A stretch of 64,000 nt of DNA from Janthinobacterium lividum. GTDB taxonomy: Bacteria; Pseudomonadota; Gammaproteobacteria; Burkholderiales; Burkholderiaceae_D. Below the pieces are notes generated by a model. That model saw only the letters and a list, made by a program, of their open reading frames with translations. It searched no databases and was not told the DNA's origin. Shown here one piece after another: positions 9,427 to 18,745 of this stretch (position 1 is its first letter; every line of letters begins with the position of its first letter). The DNA lies in NCBI RefSeq assembly GCF_023509035.1, contig NZ_CP075583.1, positions 496,001-560,000 of the forward strand, given 5' to 3'. A program made the position numbers and the translations under genes.

Positions 9427-10404
9427 CGCCGTCCCCGGACGATCAGTACGAGGAACAGCAGCCCGCCCACGCCGCCCGCCGTCAGGCCGATCGGCACCTC
9501 GAACGGATAGATCAGCAGGCGCCCGGCGATGTCGCAGGCCAGCAGCAGCGAAGCGCCGCCCAGCGCGACGATGGGCAGGGTGCGGCCCAGGTTGTCGCCA
9601 TGGCGCAGCGCCACCAGGTTGGGGATGGCCAGCCCGACAAACGGGATCGCCCCCACCGTGATCACCGTGGCCGCCACCGTGACGGCCACCAGATCGCATC
9701 AGGCCCAGCGCCACCGTGCCCGCATAGTTCAAGCCCAGGCTGGTGGCCATCCCCTCGCCCATGCCCAGCACGGTAAAACGCTGCGCGTACAAATACGTGA
9801 GGGCAACGATGGGCAGGATCAGATAAATGATTTCATAGTTGCCCTGCACGATCCGCGAAAAATCACCGAGCAGCCAGCCCTGCATGCTTTGCAGGATGTT
9901 GTGGCGGTAGGCATAAAACTCGGCCACGGCACTGAGCACGCCGCCATACACGAGGCCGATCACGGGCACCAGGATCGTGTTCTTGAAACGGATGCGGCGG
10001 ATCAGCGCCACATAGATCAAGCTGGCGGCAAAGCAAAAGGCCAGCGCGAACGCCATCTTGCCGGCCATACCCGCTGCAGGCGCCACGGTCAGCGCAACGA
10101 GGATACCCAGCTTGGCCGCGTCGAGACCGCCCGAGGTGGCCGGTTCGACAAACTTGTTGCGCACGATGTGCTGCAGGATGACGCCGCACACGGACAGGCC
10201 CACGCCCGTCAGCACCAGCGCCGCCAGGCGCGGCAGCCGGCTGGCCGTCAGGGTCAGCCATGCATTGGCGGACAGCGCGCCGGACAGCGCGCCGGAAGAC
10301 AACGATGGCGACAACAGCTGTGCCCACTCCATCTGCCTGGCGCCGACCAGCAGCGAAGCAGCGCACAGCAGAAAAAACAGGAAAAACCAAGGCGCGCGTG
10401 TCAA
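9423..10404 (-). CDS. iron-siderophore ABC transporter permease (FecCD family), first; frameshifted here
   Basis: N-terminal part (LTASRLPRLAALVLTGVGLS, then FVEPATSGGLDAAKLG) reads to GTVALGLM near 9696, then the correct frame shifts by one and continues DLVAVTVAATVITVGAIPF with the GLAIPNLVALRHGDN motif. The join (about 9688-9697) needs one base removed or two added; this site is not a homopolymer. As read, the frame would fuse to the second permease in error. Start: a TTG at 10404 overlaps the TGA of the upstream ABC gene (TTGA) and has GGAG 11 bases before it; an ATG at 10452 would overlap that gene by 50 bases. Confidence 0.8.
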
Positions 10405-12185
10405 ATGCCGGACTCCGTTCCAGGCTGGCGCGCAGGCGCGGCGATGCGCCACCCTTTGGCCGCCTGGCGCTGGGCCAGAAAATGCGCATACAGCCCGTCC
10501 TGGGTGCGCAGGGTGGCTAGTGCACCCTGCTCGCGGATCGTGCCGCCATCGAGCGCGACAATCTGGTCGGCCATGGCCACCGTCGACAGCTGGTGGGCGA
10601 TGACGATCACCGTGCGCTTGCCGCGCAATCGCGCCAGCGCCTCGGCGATGGCCGCCTGGTTTTCCGCGTCGAGCGCGGCCGTCGCTTCATCGACCAGCAG
10701 AATAGTCGCATCCTTGATCAGTGCGCGGGCGATGGCGATGCGCTGGCGTTCGCCACCGGACAGGCGCGCGCCGCCCTCGCCCACCGGTGTCGCGAGTCCC
10801 TGCGGCAGTCTGGCGATGATTTCGGCCACGCCCGCCTGGCGCGCCGCGTCCATCACCTCGGCATCGGTCGCGCCCGGCTTGCCGAGGCGGATGTTGTCGG
10901 CGATGCTGCCCTGGAACAGATAACTGTCCTGGAATATCTGGCTGATCTGGCCAGCCAATTGCTCGCTGGACATATCGCGCACATCGACGCCACCCACCAG
11001 CACCGTGCCTGCACTGGCGTCAAAGAAGCGCGCGATCAGGCGTACCAGGGTGGTCTTGCCGGAGCCGGAAGCGCCGATCAGCGCCGTCATGCTGCCCGGC
11101 GCAATCTGCAGGTTGATGTCCGTCAATACGTCGGGCTGGTCCTGTGCATAGCGAAAGCGCACGTTGCGCAACTCGACAGCACCATCGCGCGGCGCTTGCG
11201 GCTTGTGTGCTTCCTGCAGCGGCTGCACAGCGAAAATATCGCGCGCCGCATCGAGCGGGCCGCGCGCGCCGCGCAGCACTTCGCCATAGCTGGCCACTTC
11301 CTGCAGCGGGTCGACAAAGCGCACCACCAGCAACAGGGCCACGATGACGGCGACGGCGTCTGCTGGAGCCGCTGCAGCACCGAGCAGACTGCTCAGCCAC
11401 AGCGCGGTGGCGGCCAGCAAGGCCGCGAAGATGGCTTGCACGGTCCAGGCGTTGAGCACCGACGACAGGGCCGACAGGTAGATGAGCCGTGTGCCGGCGT
11501 GGCGCTGCTCGTCGATGGCTTGCTGCAGGAAACGCGTGCCACCACCATCGCCGTGACCTTGGAAGGCGCGCAAGACGGATTGCGCTTGTGCAAACTCCAC
11601 CAGGCGCTGGCTGGTCTGGGCAAAATGATGTTGATAGGCATCGTCGGCGCGCTGGCCCAGGTGCGCCGTCAGCCGCAAGGCGCCGGCCAGCAGGGGCAAC
11701 GCCAGCAGCGCCAGCACGCCCAGTTGCCAGTGCAGCGCGAACAGCGCGGTCAGCAGCACCAGAGGCGTGACAGCGCCGCAGATCACGGGCGTCAGCACGT
11801 GGGCGGGCAGTTGCGCCACGTTCATCATGCCCTGCGTGATGACGTGGCCCAGTTTTGCCGTGTTCTCCGGCGTGAACCAGCCGACGGGCAGGCGCGCCAC
11901 GTGGTCGCCCAGGCGCTGGCGCGCCCCTTGCAGCACCGTCACGCCCACACGCACGCCCGCTTTTTCCACCTGGCGCCGCCAGGCCCAGCAAGCGACCAGC
12001 CCGGCCAGCAGCACCAGCAGCCACAAGGCCGCGCCGCCCGTATCGCCGGCCAGCAAGCGGCCCAGGGCCAGCACCAGCGCGGTGATCGTCAAACCACTGA
12101 GCACGCCATACGCGAGCGCCATGGCACAGTAGCGGCGGAAGACGGGCGCATCATCACCCAGCAATTGTATGAAAGTCTTCAGCAT
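10401..12185 (-). CDS. exporter-type ABC half-transporter, YbtQ/IrtB-like
   Basis: 594 residues: six-helix transmembrane domain (residues about 15-310) followed by a nucleotide-binding domain with Walker A GASGSGKTT, signature LSGGERQR, Walker B ILLVDEATAALD and the H-loop IAHQLSTV. Fused half-transporters of this pair type (YbtPQ, IrtAB) look like exporters but import Fe-siderophores or release iron at the inner membrane; the iron locus favours that over drug export. Start ATG at 12185 overlaps the preceding gene's stop by 7 bases. It should form a heterodimer with that gene's product. Confidence 0.83.
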   Translation of the reverse strand: MLKTFIQLLGDDAPVFRRYCAMALAYGVLSGLTITALVLALGRLLAGDTGGAALWLLVLLAGLVACWAWRRQVEKAGVRVGVTVLQGARQRLGDHVARLPVGWFTPENTAKLGHVITQGMMNVAQLPAHVLTPVICGAVTPLVLLTALFALHWQLGVLALLALPLLAGALRLTAHLGQRADDAYQHHFAQTSQRLVEFAQAQSVLRAFQGHGDGGGTRFLQQAIDEQRHAGTRLIYLSALSSVLNAWTVQAIFAALLAATALWLSSLLGAAAAPADAVAVIVALLLVVRFVDPLQEVASYGEVLRGARGPLDAARDIFAVQPLQEAHKPQAPRDGAVELRNVRFRYAQDQPDVLTDINLQIAPGSMTALIGASGSGKTTLVRLIARFFDASAGTVLVGGVDVRDMSSEQLAGQISQIFQDSYLFQGSIADNIRLGKPGATDAEVMDAARQAGVAEIIARLPQGLATPVGEGGARLSGGERQRIAIARALIKDATILLVDEATAALDAENQAAIAEALARLRGKRTVIVIAHQLSTVAMADQIVALDGGTIREQGALATLRTQDGLYAHFLAQRQAAKGWRIAAPARQPGTESGI

Positions 12186-13946
12186 GACGGGGTCGGCCCT
12201 TCCTGGGTATCCTGATAGCCGCCCAGCGCCCACAGTTGCGCGTAGCGGCCCGTGTGGGCGAGCAAGCCGGCATGGCTGCCCTGCTCGACGATGGCGCCGT
12301 TCTCGACGACGACGATGTGGTCGGCATGCATGATGGTGTCGAGCCGGTGCGCGATCACCAGCAGGGTGCGGCCTTGGGCAAAGCGCGACAGCGCATCCTG
12401 GATCGCCACTTCGTTTTCCGCATCGGCCGCAGCCGTTGCTTCATCGAGCACCAACACGGACGGGTCGAGCAGCACGGCGCGGGCGATGCTGACGCGCTGC
12501 AGCTCGCCGCCGGACAGTTGCGCATCCTCGCCGATCACGGAATCGTAGCCACGTGGCAAGGCCAGGAGGCGCTCGTGGATGTTCGCCAGGCGCGCCGCCT
12601 CTTCGATCTCGTCTGCGCTGGCCAATGGCCGGCCCAGCGCGATGTTCTCGCGCACGCTGGCGTGGATCAGCCGCACTTCCTGCAGCACGAAACCGATGCG
12701 CCGATACAGCTCGGGCGTGGCGATGTGCCGCAGGTCGACGCCACCGAGGGTGATGCGCCCTTCGGTGGGATCGAAAAAGCGCAGCAGCAGCCGCGCCAGG
12801 GTCGACTTGCCGGAACCCGAGGCGCCGACGATGGCCGTCACCGTGCCTGGACGCAAAGTCAACGTGATGTCCGACAGCACCTTGTTGTGTCCATCGTAGG
12901 CATAGCCCACACGCTCCATGCGAATCTCCGTGCCGTTGGGCAATTGCTGCTGGTCTGGCGCCGGCTGCGCCAGCACGGGCGTGTCGAGCAAGGCTTGCAC
13001 ACGCTGTGCCGCGCCCGTGGCGTTATTGAGGTCGTGCGTCAGGTAATGCAACAGCAGCATCGGCGCGGAAATACCGGGCGCCACCAGGGCGAACGGCAGG
13101 ATATCGATGGGCGCCATCCAGCCCAGAACCACGAAGACGGTGCCGGCGATCACCACCACGCCCAGCACGGCGACAGGCGCGATCAGCGCGTTGGCGTTGG
13201 CCATCGAGCCCACCAGCGGGCGCGTAAATGCGGCGAACGCATCGGCAAACGCATCGACGGCGGCGCGGTAGCTGCCATGCGCGCGTCCTGTGGCACCGAA
13301 GGCCTTGACCACGGGAATGCCGTTGACGAACTCCACCACGGCATTGTTGATGCGCCCCATGCCGGCGACGAATTGCTCCATATTGCCGCCGCTGGCCTTC
13401 ATGGCGCGACCGAAGAACAGGAAGAAGCCAGGAAATGGCAGGATGGCGATGAGGGCCAGACGCCAGTCCATGGCGAACAGATAAATGATGGAAATGGCGA
13501 TGGCGCCCACGGCGCGCGCCGTCGTCGTGTAGAAGTGGGCCGTGAGGCTGTGCAGGGTATTGATGTCATCCTGCATCGCCTGCTTGACCTCGCCCGAGGC
13601 CCGGCTGGTGAACCAGCCCAGCGGCACTTGCCCCAGGCGCTGCATGGCTTGCAGGCGCAATTGATGGGTGAGGCGGTTGTCGGCCAGATGCGCGGGCCAG
13701 CTCGCCCAGCGAGATCAGGGCCATGCCGGCAAACAGGCAAGCAACGCTGGCGATGATGAGCTGCCACACAGCGCCGTGCGCTAGCGCAGGAGCGAGGGCC
13801 ATTTTCGCCAGTTGCGCGATGCCCGCCAGCGGCACGAGGGTGAGCATGGAACCCGTGCCGGCGAGCAACGCAGCGGCGATCAGGCGTCCGCGGATGGGGT
13901 ACAGTATCCGGCTGATCGGACCGGCTTGGCGGCTTTGGCTACTCAT
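12179..13946 (-). CDS. exporter-type ABC half-transporter, YbtP/IrtA-like; frameshifted here
   Basis: Partner of the preceding half-transporter. The first frame (ATG 13946) gives the first two helices (LIAAALLAGTGSMLTLV, LIIASVACLFAGMALI) up to SLGELA; the second frame continues HLADNRLTHQLRLQAMQRLGQ to the end. Removing one C from the run at about 13690-13697 restores ELAAHLADNRLTHQ. The NBD has GASGSGKST, LSGGELQR and VLVLDEATAAADAENE; the AAADAE sequence is typical of the YbtP/IrtA side. About 588 residues in total. First gene of the operon, 48 bases after repeat copy B. Confidence 0.82.
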
Positions 13947-13993
13947 GGGGAAAACGGAAAAAAACGTGCATAAGGTCTCTGAATAAAGGTGGC

Positions 13994-14034
13994 TCTCACC
14001 CTATATCCCGAACGAGAATGCCAAACCCTCAATC
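13994..14034 (-). promoter_or_regulatory. repeat copy B: candidate FecI-dependent promoter of the ABC operon
   Basis: Second copy of the 41-base element (36 of 41 identical to 6654-6694), on the same strand, 48 bases before the first ABC gene and 15 bases past the fecR stop. It places the transport operon under a signal separate from the fecIR transcript. Confidence 0.6.
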
Positions 14035-14049
14035 GCGCACGCGAAATTG

Positions 14050-15030
14050 TCAGGCAGCAGCCTGGGGCATGGCTTGAACCGTCACCCAGTAGCGCGTGCG
14101 CGCCAGGATTTGCACGGGCAAGGCCAGCGCCAGGTTATGCAGCGCGCGGTCCGTGTCGCGCAAGGAAAACACGCCGTTGACGGTCAAGCTGGCCACGGCC
14201 GGGTCACAGCGCAGCAGGCCGGGGCGATAGCGGGCCAGTTCCGCAAGCAGCTCGTCCAGGCGCATGTTGTCGGCCACCAGCACGCCCTTCGTCCAGGCCG
14301 CCGCACTGGCCGGCACGGGGGCGGCCGATTGCACGATGTCCGCCGAGAAGATGGCACTGTAGCCGGTGGCTACGCCCACGGCGTGGCCGGGCGCATGCGC
14401 GAGGCGTATCTCGACGGCGCCCTCGAAGACGGCCACGCGCGACGTGTATTCGTCTTGTCGTAAGGTAAAACGCGTGCCCAGCGCCTGCACCGTGCCGTGG
14501 CGGCCTTGCACGCGGAAAGGCCGCTGCGCCGGATCGGGATCGTGCGCCGTGGTAACGAGGATTTCGCCCGTGCGCAAGATCAGCAAGCGCTCGCTGGCGT
14601 CGAAGCGCACATCGATGGCGGAAGCGGAAGCGAGCATCACGCGCGTGCCATCCGGCAAGGTAATCTCGCGGATCTCGCCCGTGCCGGTGCTATGCCCTGC
14701 CGTGGCCACTTGCCAGGCATCCGTGCCGCGCAGCATGTACGCCATGCCGCCCACGGGCAGCAGCACGGCCAGCAGCTTCAGGGCACGGCGACGGTTCAGG
14801 TAGGCGGCCGGCGCCGGTTCGCGCAGCACGTGCCGGGCCGCATCGCGCGGCACGCTGTGCAGCTTGCCCTCGAACGCTTGCAAACGTTGCCAGGCGATGG
14901 CGTGATGCGGATGGGCGGCGCACCAGCAGGCACAGGCGGCCCGGTCTTCGTCGCTGGCGTCATCGGACCACAGGCGCGCCATCCACTGGGCCGCCTGCTG
15001 CACGATGGCGGGCGCAATCACCGCCTCCAT
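14050..15030 (-). CDS. fecR: FecR-type anti-sigma factor / signal relay
   Basis: Inner-membrane regulator that receives the signal from the receptor's STN domain and controls the FecI-type sigma factor. 326 residues: cytoplasmic N-terminal DUF4880-like region (QQAAQWMARLWSDD, WCAAHPHHAIAWQRLQAFE), one transmembrane helix near residues 84-100 (LKLLAVLLPVGGMAYM), then the periplasmic FecR domain (REITLPDGTRVMLASASAIDV) and the C-terminal receptor-contact region (NMRLDELLAELARYRPGLL). It starts 3 bases after the sigma stop, so the two are co-transcribed. The symbol denotes family, not proven ferric-citrate specificity. Confidence 0.9.
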   Translation of the reverse strand: MEAVIAPAIVQQAAQWMARLWSDDASDEDRAACACWCAAHPHHAIAWQRLQAFEGKLHSVPRDAARHVLREPAPAAYLNRRRALKLLAVLLPVGGMAYMLRGTDAWQVATAGHSTGTGEIREITLPDGTRVMLASASAIDVRFDASERLLILRTGEILVTTAHDPDPAQRPFRVQGRHGTVQALGTRFTLRQDEYTSRVAVFEGAVEIRLAHAPGHAVGVATGYSAIFSADIVQSAAPVPASAAAWTKGVLVADNMRLDELLAELARYRPGLLRCDPAVASLTVNGVFSLRDTDRALHNLALALPVQILARTRYWVTVQAMPQAAA

Positions 15031-15033
15031 GAC

Positions 15034-15552
15034 TCAGGCGTCCGGCGCATGCAAGGCCTGGTAGCAGGCCAGCAAACCGGCGGCGATGTATTTTTCGACG
15101 GACGAAACGGACACCTGCAATTCGGCAGCGATGTCGCGGTAGCTCAGGCCGTCGAGTTTGCACAGCAACAAGGCCTTGCGCGCCTTGGCGGGCAGTCGGT
15201 GCAGCACGGCATCGATTTCCGTCAGCGCCTCGATCACCAGCGCGCGCTCTTCCTCGGACGGGGCCAGCGCTTCGGGCACCAGGGCCAGCACTTCCAGGTA
15301 GGCCGTTTCGATCTGGCGGCGGCGGTACAGGTCGATGACCATGCCGTTGGCGATCTGCGTCAGGTGACGGCGCGACTCCCCGGCCGGCGGCACCCTGCCC
15401 GTCTTCATCAGGTGCAGGTACACGTCGTGCGCCAGGTCGGCCGCATCGAAGGCATTGCCCAGCTTGCGGCGCAGCAAGCCACGCAGCCAGTGATGGTGGT
15501 CGGTGTACAGACTGCTGACTTGCTGCTGAAGCGCTAACTCGGCGGTGCTCAC
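15034..15552 (-). CDS. fecI: FecI-type ECF RNA polymerase sigma factor
   Basis: 172 residues with region 2 (LRRKLGNAFDAADLAHDVYLHL) and region 4 (LPAKARKALLLCKLDGLSYRDIA, then the helix-turn-helix VSVSSVEKYIAAG). It should recruit polymerase to iron-transport promoters, most likely the repeats at 6654 and 13994. Start: the GTG at 15552 has AGGAAGG 7 bases upstream; the ATG at 15594 has no ribosome site and lies 9 bases from the Fur box, where the message would barely have begun. Followed at 3 bases by fecR. The perfect Fur box upstream means iron repression. Confidence 0.9.
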   Translation of the reverse strand: MSTAELALQQQVSSLYTDHHHWLRGLLRRKLGNAFDAADLAHDVYLHLMKTGRVPPAGESRRHLTQIANGMVIDLYRRRQIETAYLEVLALVPEALAPSEEERALVIEALTEIDAVLHRLPAKARKALLLCKLDGLSYRDIAAELQVSVSSVEKYIAAGLLACYQALHAPDA

Positions 15553-15603
15553 GATACCCTTCCTGTCGCCAACGGCCGGCAAGAACAGGCGCATCGGATT
15601 ATA

Positions 15604-15622
15604 AATGAGAATTATTCTCATT
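15604..15622 (-). promoter_or_regulatory. Fur box controlling fecIR
   Basis: A perfect 9-1-9 palindrome, AATGAGAAT/T/ATTCTCATT, close to the classical Fur consensus. It sits 51 bases upstream of the sigma-factor GTG. With enough iron, Fur should occupy it and silence fecIR. It is between the sigma gene and the stop of the polysaccharide flippase gene, so only fecIR is an obvious target. Confidence 0.93.
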
Positions 15623-15673
15623 GTACGCGGAGTGACAAGGAAAGCGCAATACGGCGATGGGCAGCAAGCGCTG

Positions 15674-17086
15674 TCAGCCCTGCTGCCGGACGGGCCTGAG
15701 CAAGCTGAAGGCGGCCCACAGCGAAGGCCGGTAGACATGCAGTGCCAGCGCCAGCAGCACGCCCCACGCCAGCGGAGCAAACAGCCCCATGCGCTGGGCA
15801 AAAAAAGCGTGGCCTATCGCCAGCAGCGACAACAGCAGGGCACTCAGGTACAGCGAGCGGCGCGGCAGCGGACGCCAGACGCGCATGCCCAGTTCCGTCT
15901 TGACGACAAAATACACGAGAAAACCCAGCAGCTGCGACACGGCGGCGCCTGTGGCGCCACAGCGCGGCACCAGCACCGCGCCCGCCAGCAGCGTGCCCAG
16001 CAAGCCAACCGCGAAGGCGGCGATGGAGAATGCAGGACGGCGGGCCAGATTGATGCCGACACCGGTCACTTCCGCCAGGGCATACAGCAGCGGCTGGCCC
16101 ACGGTGGCCACCGCCAGGTACGCGACGCCATGATAGATGGAAGGCAAGACCCATCCGATCAGCCAGGCCAGGGTGCCCGCCAGGCAAAAACCCACCACCA
16201 CGATGGCCTGCGCATGGCGGCAAATGGCCGCAATATCCGACAGGTCGCCGCCGGCCGCGGCCCATTTGTGTACTTGTGGTATCCAGACAATAGTAAAAAT
16301 CGACTGCACCAGCCAGGCGCCAGTGGCCACACGCGTGGCCAGCGCATAAATACCGAGTTCATCAAAGCCGGCAAAGAAACGCAGCAAGCCCAGGCCGGCC
16401 GACAGCATGGACAGGTAGCCAATGGCGCTCACCAGCAGGGGCCCCGCCTCGGAAAGCAGGCGCCGCAGCAACACCCGGTCCACGGCGGCGCTCCAGGCAT
16501 GCGCCAGCGATGCGCGCGCATGCCACAATAGCCATAGCGTGACCAGCCAGGTGGTGGCCACGACCAAGCTTGCCAGGTGTACGAAATTACGCTGCGGATC
16601 CCACCACAGCACAGGCAGCAGCAACAGCAGCGACATTTTCGGCAATACCTGCGCCAGGCTGAATACCCAGGCGCGCTCCTGCATGCGAAAGAGCTGCGCG
16701 AGCAGGCGATTGGCCAGGGCGCTCAGCATGCCGGCAGCGAACAGGACAGCCAGTGCAGGTTGCGCAACATCAAATAACAGTTGCGCTACCGGCGCCGCAA
16801 ACAGCAGTACCAGCGCGAGCGCGACAGGCGCCAGCAGCACGGCTGGCAGCAGGCACGCTTTCAGCAAGCCGCTACGCGCGGTGCTGTAATGGTATTCATG
16901 CAGGAAGGCCTTATCCAGCCCCAGCGACAGCAGCAAACCGGCCACCGTGCACGCGGTCATGAAGAAATCCAGCTTGCCGATGTCGGCAGGCGGAAACAGC
17001 CAGGCCACGGCAGGCACGGTGGCAAGGCTGCACAGCAGCGACAGGATGGGGCCAGCTGAAAAACCCGCGAGAAGGGTCAGCCGCAT
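15674..17086 (-). CDS. polysaccharide flippase (oligosaccharide/Wzx-like, MATE superfamily)
   Basis: 470 residues with about 12 to 14 hydrophobic helices and few charges, starting LLAGFSAGPILSLLCSLATVP. The N-terminal AWLFPPADIGKLDFFMT and later GFDELGIYALATRVATGAWLV match the oligosaccharide flippase family, which moves lipid-linked sugar units across the inner membrane. It is last of three minus-strand genes with an epimerase-like and a glycosyltransferase gene, which supports surface polysaccharide assembly. The linked sugar is not readable. It begins 21 bases after the epimerase-like gene stop. Confidence 0.78.
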   Translation of the reverse strand: MRLTLLAGFSAGPILSLLCSLATVPAVAWLFPPADIGKLDFFMTACTVAGLLLSLGLDKAFLHEYHYSTARSGLLKACLLPAVLLAPVALALVLLFAAPVAQLLFDVAQPALAVLFAAGMLSALANRLLAQLFRMQERAWVFSLAQVLPKMSLLLLLPVLWWDPQRNFVHLASLVVATTWLVTLWLLWHARASLAHAWSAAVDRVLLRRLLSEAGPLLVSAIGYLSMLSAGLGLLRFFAGFDELGIYALATRVATGAWLVQSIFTIVWIPQVHKWAAAGGDLSDIAAICRHAQAIVVVGFCLAGTLAWLIGWVLPSIYHGVAYLAVATVGQPLLYALAEVTGVGINLARRPAFSIAAFAVGLLGTLLAGAVLVPRCGATGAAVSQLLGFLVYFVVKTELGMRVWRPLPRRSLYLSALLLSLLAIGHAFFAQRMGLFAPLAWGVLLALALHVYRPSLWAAFSLLRPVRQQG

Positions 17087-17107
17087 CGCTCAGCCAGACC
17101 CGGCATC

Positions 17108-17656
17108 TCAGCCATGCCTGTCATTGGAAAAACGATAGGGCACCGTGTCCGAATCGGCCGGCACGCGCCAGTGATCCGGCGCATCATAGCGATACGCATG
17201 GTCCACCGCATTGACGAGAATGGCCGGCGTGCTGCAGTAATTTTGCACGCCATGCCAGACGCGCGGCGGCACGACGAGCAGGCCGGGACGCTTGGTGCCC
17301 AGCTTGAATTCGTTGAGCATGCCAAAGGTCGGCGAATCCTCGCGCGCGTCGTACAGCACCACGCGCATCTGGCCCGCAGCCACGAACAGGCGGTCCGTCG
17401 TGATGGCATGCGCATGCCAGGCGCTCAGTCCGCCAGGCTCCAGGGTCGAGGCGAATATCTGGCCGATCTGCGCCGCATCGGGCACCCATTCAGTCCGGAA
17501 AATTTCAGTCAGGCTACCGTACGCCGTCAACACAGGCTTGATTTCCTGGAAGATCACGCCATCGATCAAAGCAGGCGCCGTCGGCTTCCATTCCTTGGTA
17601 ATGCTTTCGCCATCCTGTTTTGCGCCAGCCAACAACCAGTTATTTTTCTCAGCCAC
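17108..17656 (-). CDS. dTDP-4-dehydrorhamnose 3,5-epimerase-like cupin protein
   Basis: 182 residues of the RmlC-like cupin fold: GVIFQEIKPVLTAYGSLTEIFR, then EPGGLSAWHAHAITTDRLFVAAG (with the usual histidine pair position HAHA) and VPPRVWHGVQNYC. In RmlC this enzyme epimerises dTDP-4-keto-6-deoxyglucose; here the sequence is divergent and the usual catalytic set cannot be checked with certainty, so another sugar isomerase role is possible. It sits between a glycosyltransferase and a flippase. The 56 bases before its start are very AT-rich (TATATATT-like), a possible separate promoter. Confidence 0.72.
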   Translation of the reverse strand: MAEKNNWLLAGAKQDGESITKEWKPTAPALIDGVIFQEIKPVLTAYGSLTEIFRTEWVPDAAQIGQIFASTLEPGGLSAWHAHAITTDRLFVAAGQMRVVLYDAREDSPTFGMLNEFKLGTKRPGLLVVPPRVWHGVQNYCSTPAILVNAVDHAYRYDAPDHWRVPADSDTVPYRFSNDRHG

Positions 17657-17712
17657 CAGATCTACCCCTAGAAATTTTATAAAAATACTCTTATATATTT
17701 CAATCGTATTAT

Positions 17713-18636
17713 CTATCGCCGCGGCATGTCCTTCAATCCCCGGCGGCGGCGTAATTCACGTATAAAAGTCCCTTTACGCCAATACCTGAGCCAGAAACCG
17801 GGATGCGGCGGCCATAGGCCAAATAAATAAAATATTCGCCGCAGCAAAGCTTTCATGGCAAACCGTGCACACTGGACCGGAGAAATGTAGCGTTCGCGGC
17901 TCAGCTTGCCACATAGTGCTGCGACAGCCTGCAGAATATTTACTGGATTTTGCATATGCCCCCACCAGAACGCATGCTCGCTGTGCTGCCGGTCAAGGTA
18001 AGCATTGCTGCGCCCGCCAGACTGGATCAGGATAGCGCCCAAACGCGGATTCGCAACCAGTTGCCGCCCCTCGCGATAGGCGCGATGCAACCAGGCTTGT
18101 GATGGCCAGCAGCGCAGCTCCCACGACGGTTGCCATGGACCAATTTGCAAGGCCAGATCACGCCGCATGACCCACAGGGTAGCAGGCGCATTCATCCACG
18201 GACGATAAGAACTCAGTTCATCAGTTAGTGCTCCGTCAATGTGATTTCCCGACATGCCGATGCCTAGCCCTTGATCAAAGACCAGGTCGGCCCCGGTGCG
18301 CTCGAGGACATCGATATTGCTTTGCAAATGATCGGGCAACCACAGGTCATCGTGGTTCAGGAATGCCAGATAGGTGCCGCGCGCCAGGTTGATGCCGAGA
18401 TTGTTGGGCCCCGTCTGTTCGCCGTAATTGGTTTCCAGGTTCACAAAGCGGATACGCGTATCGGCGAACGCGGCAACCACCTCGGCAGTATCGTCGGTGC
18501 AGCAATCGCCGACAATAATCAACTCCCAATCCTGCAAGGTGCTGGCGAGGGCCGACTCAATTGCATACCCGAGGATATTGCTCCGGTTATACGTGGCCAT
18601 GACAATGGAAACGAGCGGTTGTTTCTCTGACTGCAT
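17713..18636 (-). CDS. glycosyltransferase family 2
   Basis: 307 residues, GT-A fold: PLVSIVMATYNRSNILGYAIES at the N-terminus, LIIVGDCCTDDTAEVV, and the metal-binding region FLNHDDLWLPDHL. A highly basic tail (RELRRRRGLKDMPRR) may help membrane contact. It should transfer a sugar from a nucleotide donor during polysaccharide or O-antigen assembly; donor and acceptor are unknown. It is first of the three-gene cassette. No other sugar-nucleotide synthesis genes occur in the window, so precursors must come from elsewhere. Confidence 0.85.
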   Translation of the reverse strand: MQSEKQPLVSIVMATYNRSNILGYAIESALASTLQDWELIIVGDCCTDDTAEVVAAFADTRIRFVNLETNYGEQTGPNNLGINLARGTYLAFLNHDDLWLPDHLQSNIDVLERTGADLVFDQGLGIGMSGNHIDGALTDELSSYRPWMNAPATLWVMRRDLALQIGPWQPSWELRCWPSQAWLHRAYREGRQLVANPRLGAILIQSGGRSNAYLDRQHSEHAFWWGHMQNPVNILQAVAALCGKLSRERYISPVQCARFAMKALLRRIFYLFGLWPPHPGFWLRYWRKGTFIRELRRRRGLKDMPRR

Positions 18637-18659
18637 GGCAAGCCTTTCACATCACAGAC

Positions 18660-18693
18660 AAAAAAAATGCCGCCCAGATACATTGAGCGGCAT
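18660..18693 (-). terminator. Rho-independent terminator after ychF
   Basis: On the minus strand the stem AATGCCGC/GCGGCATT (8 bp) is followed by a run of T. It lies about 50 bases past the ychF stop and ends that transcript before the glycosyltransferase gene. Confidence 0.8.
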
Positions 18694-18745
18694 TTCACTA
18701 TGGACTAATGCAACTGTTGCTGGCGCTCGCCAGCAAGCATCTGTC

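Noticed and set aside
8476..10452. A single 658-codon fused double permease
   Set aside because: The middle part is out-of-frame nonsense; the real end of the first permease is in another frame and stops at 9423, overlapping the second permease start.
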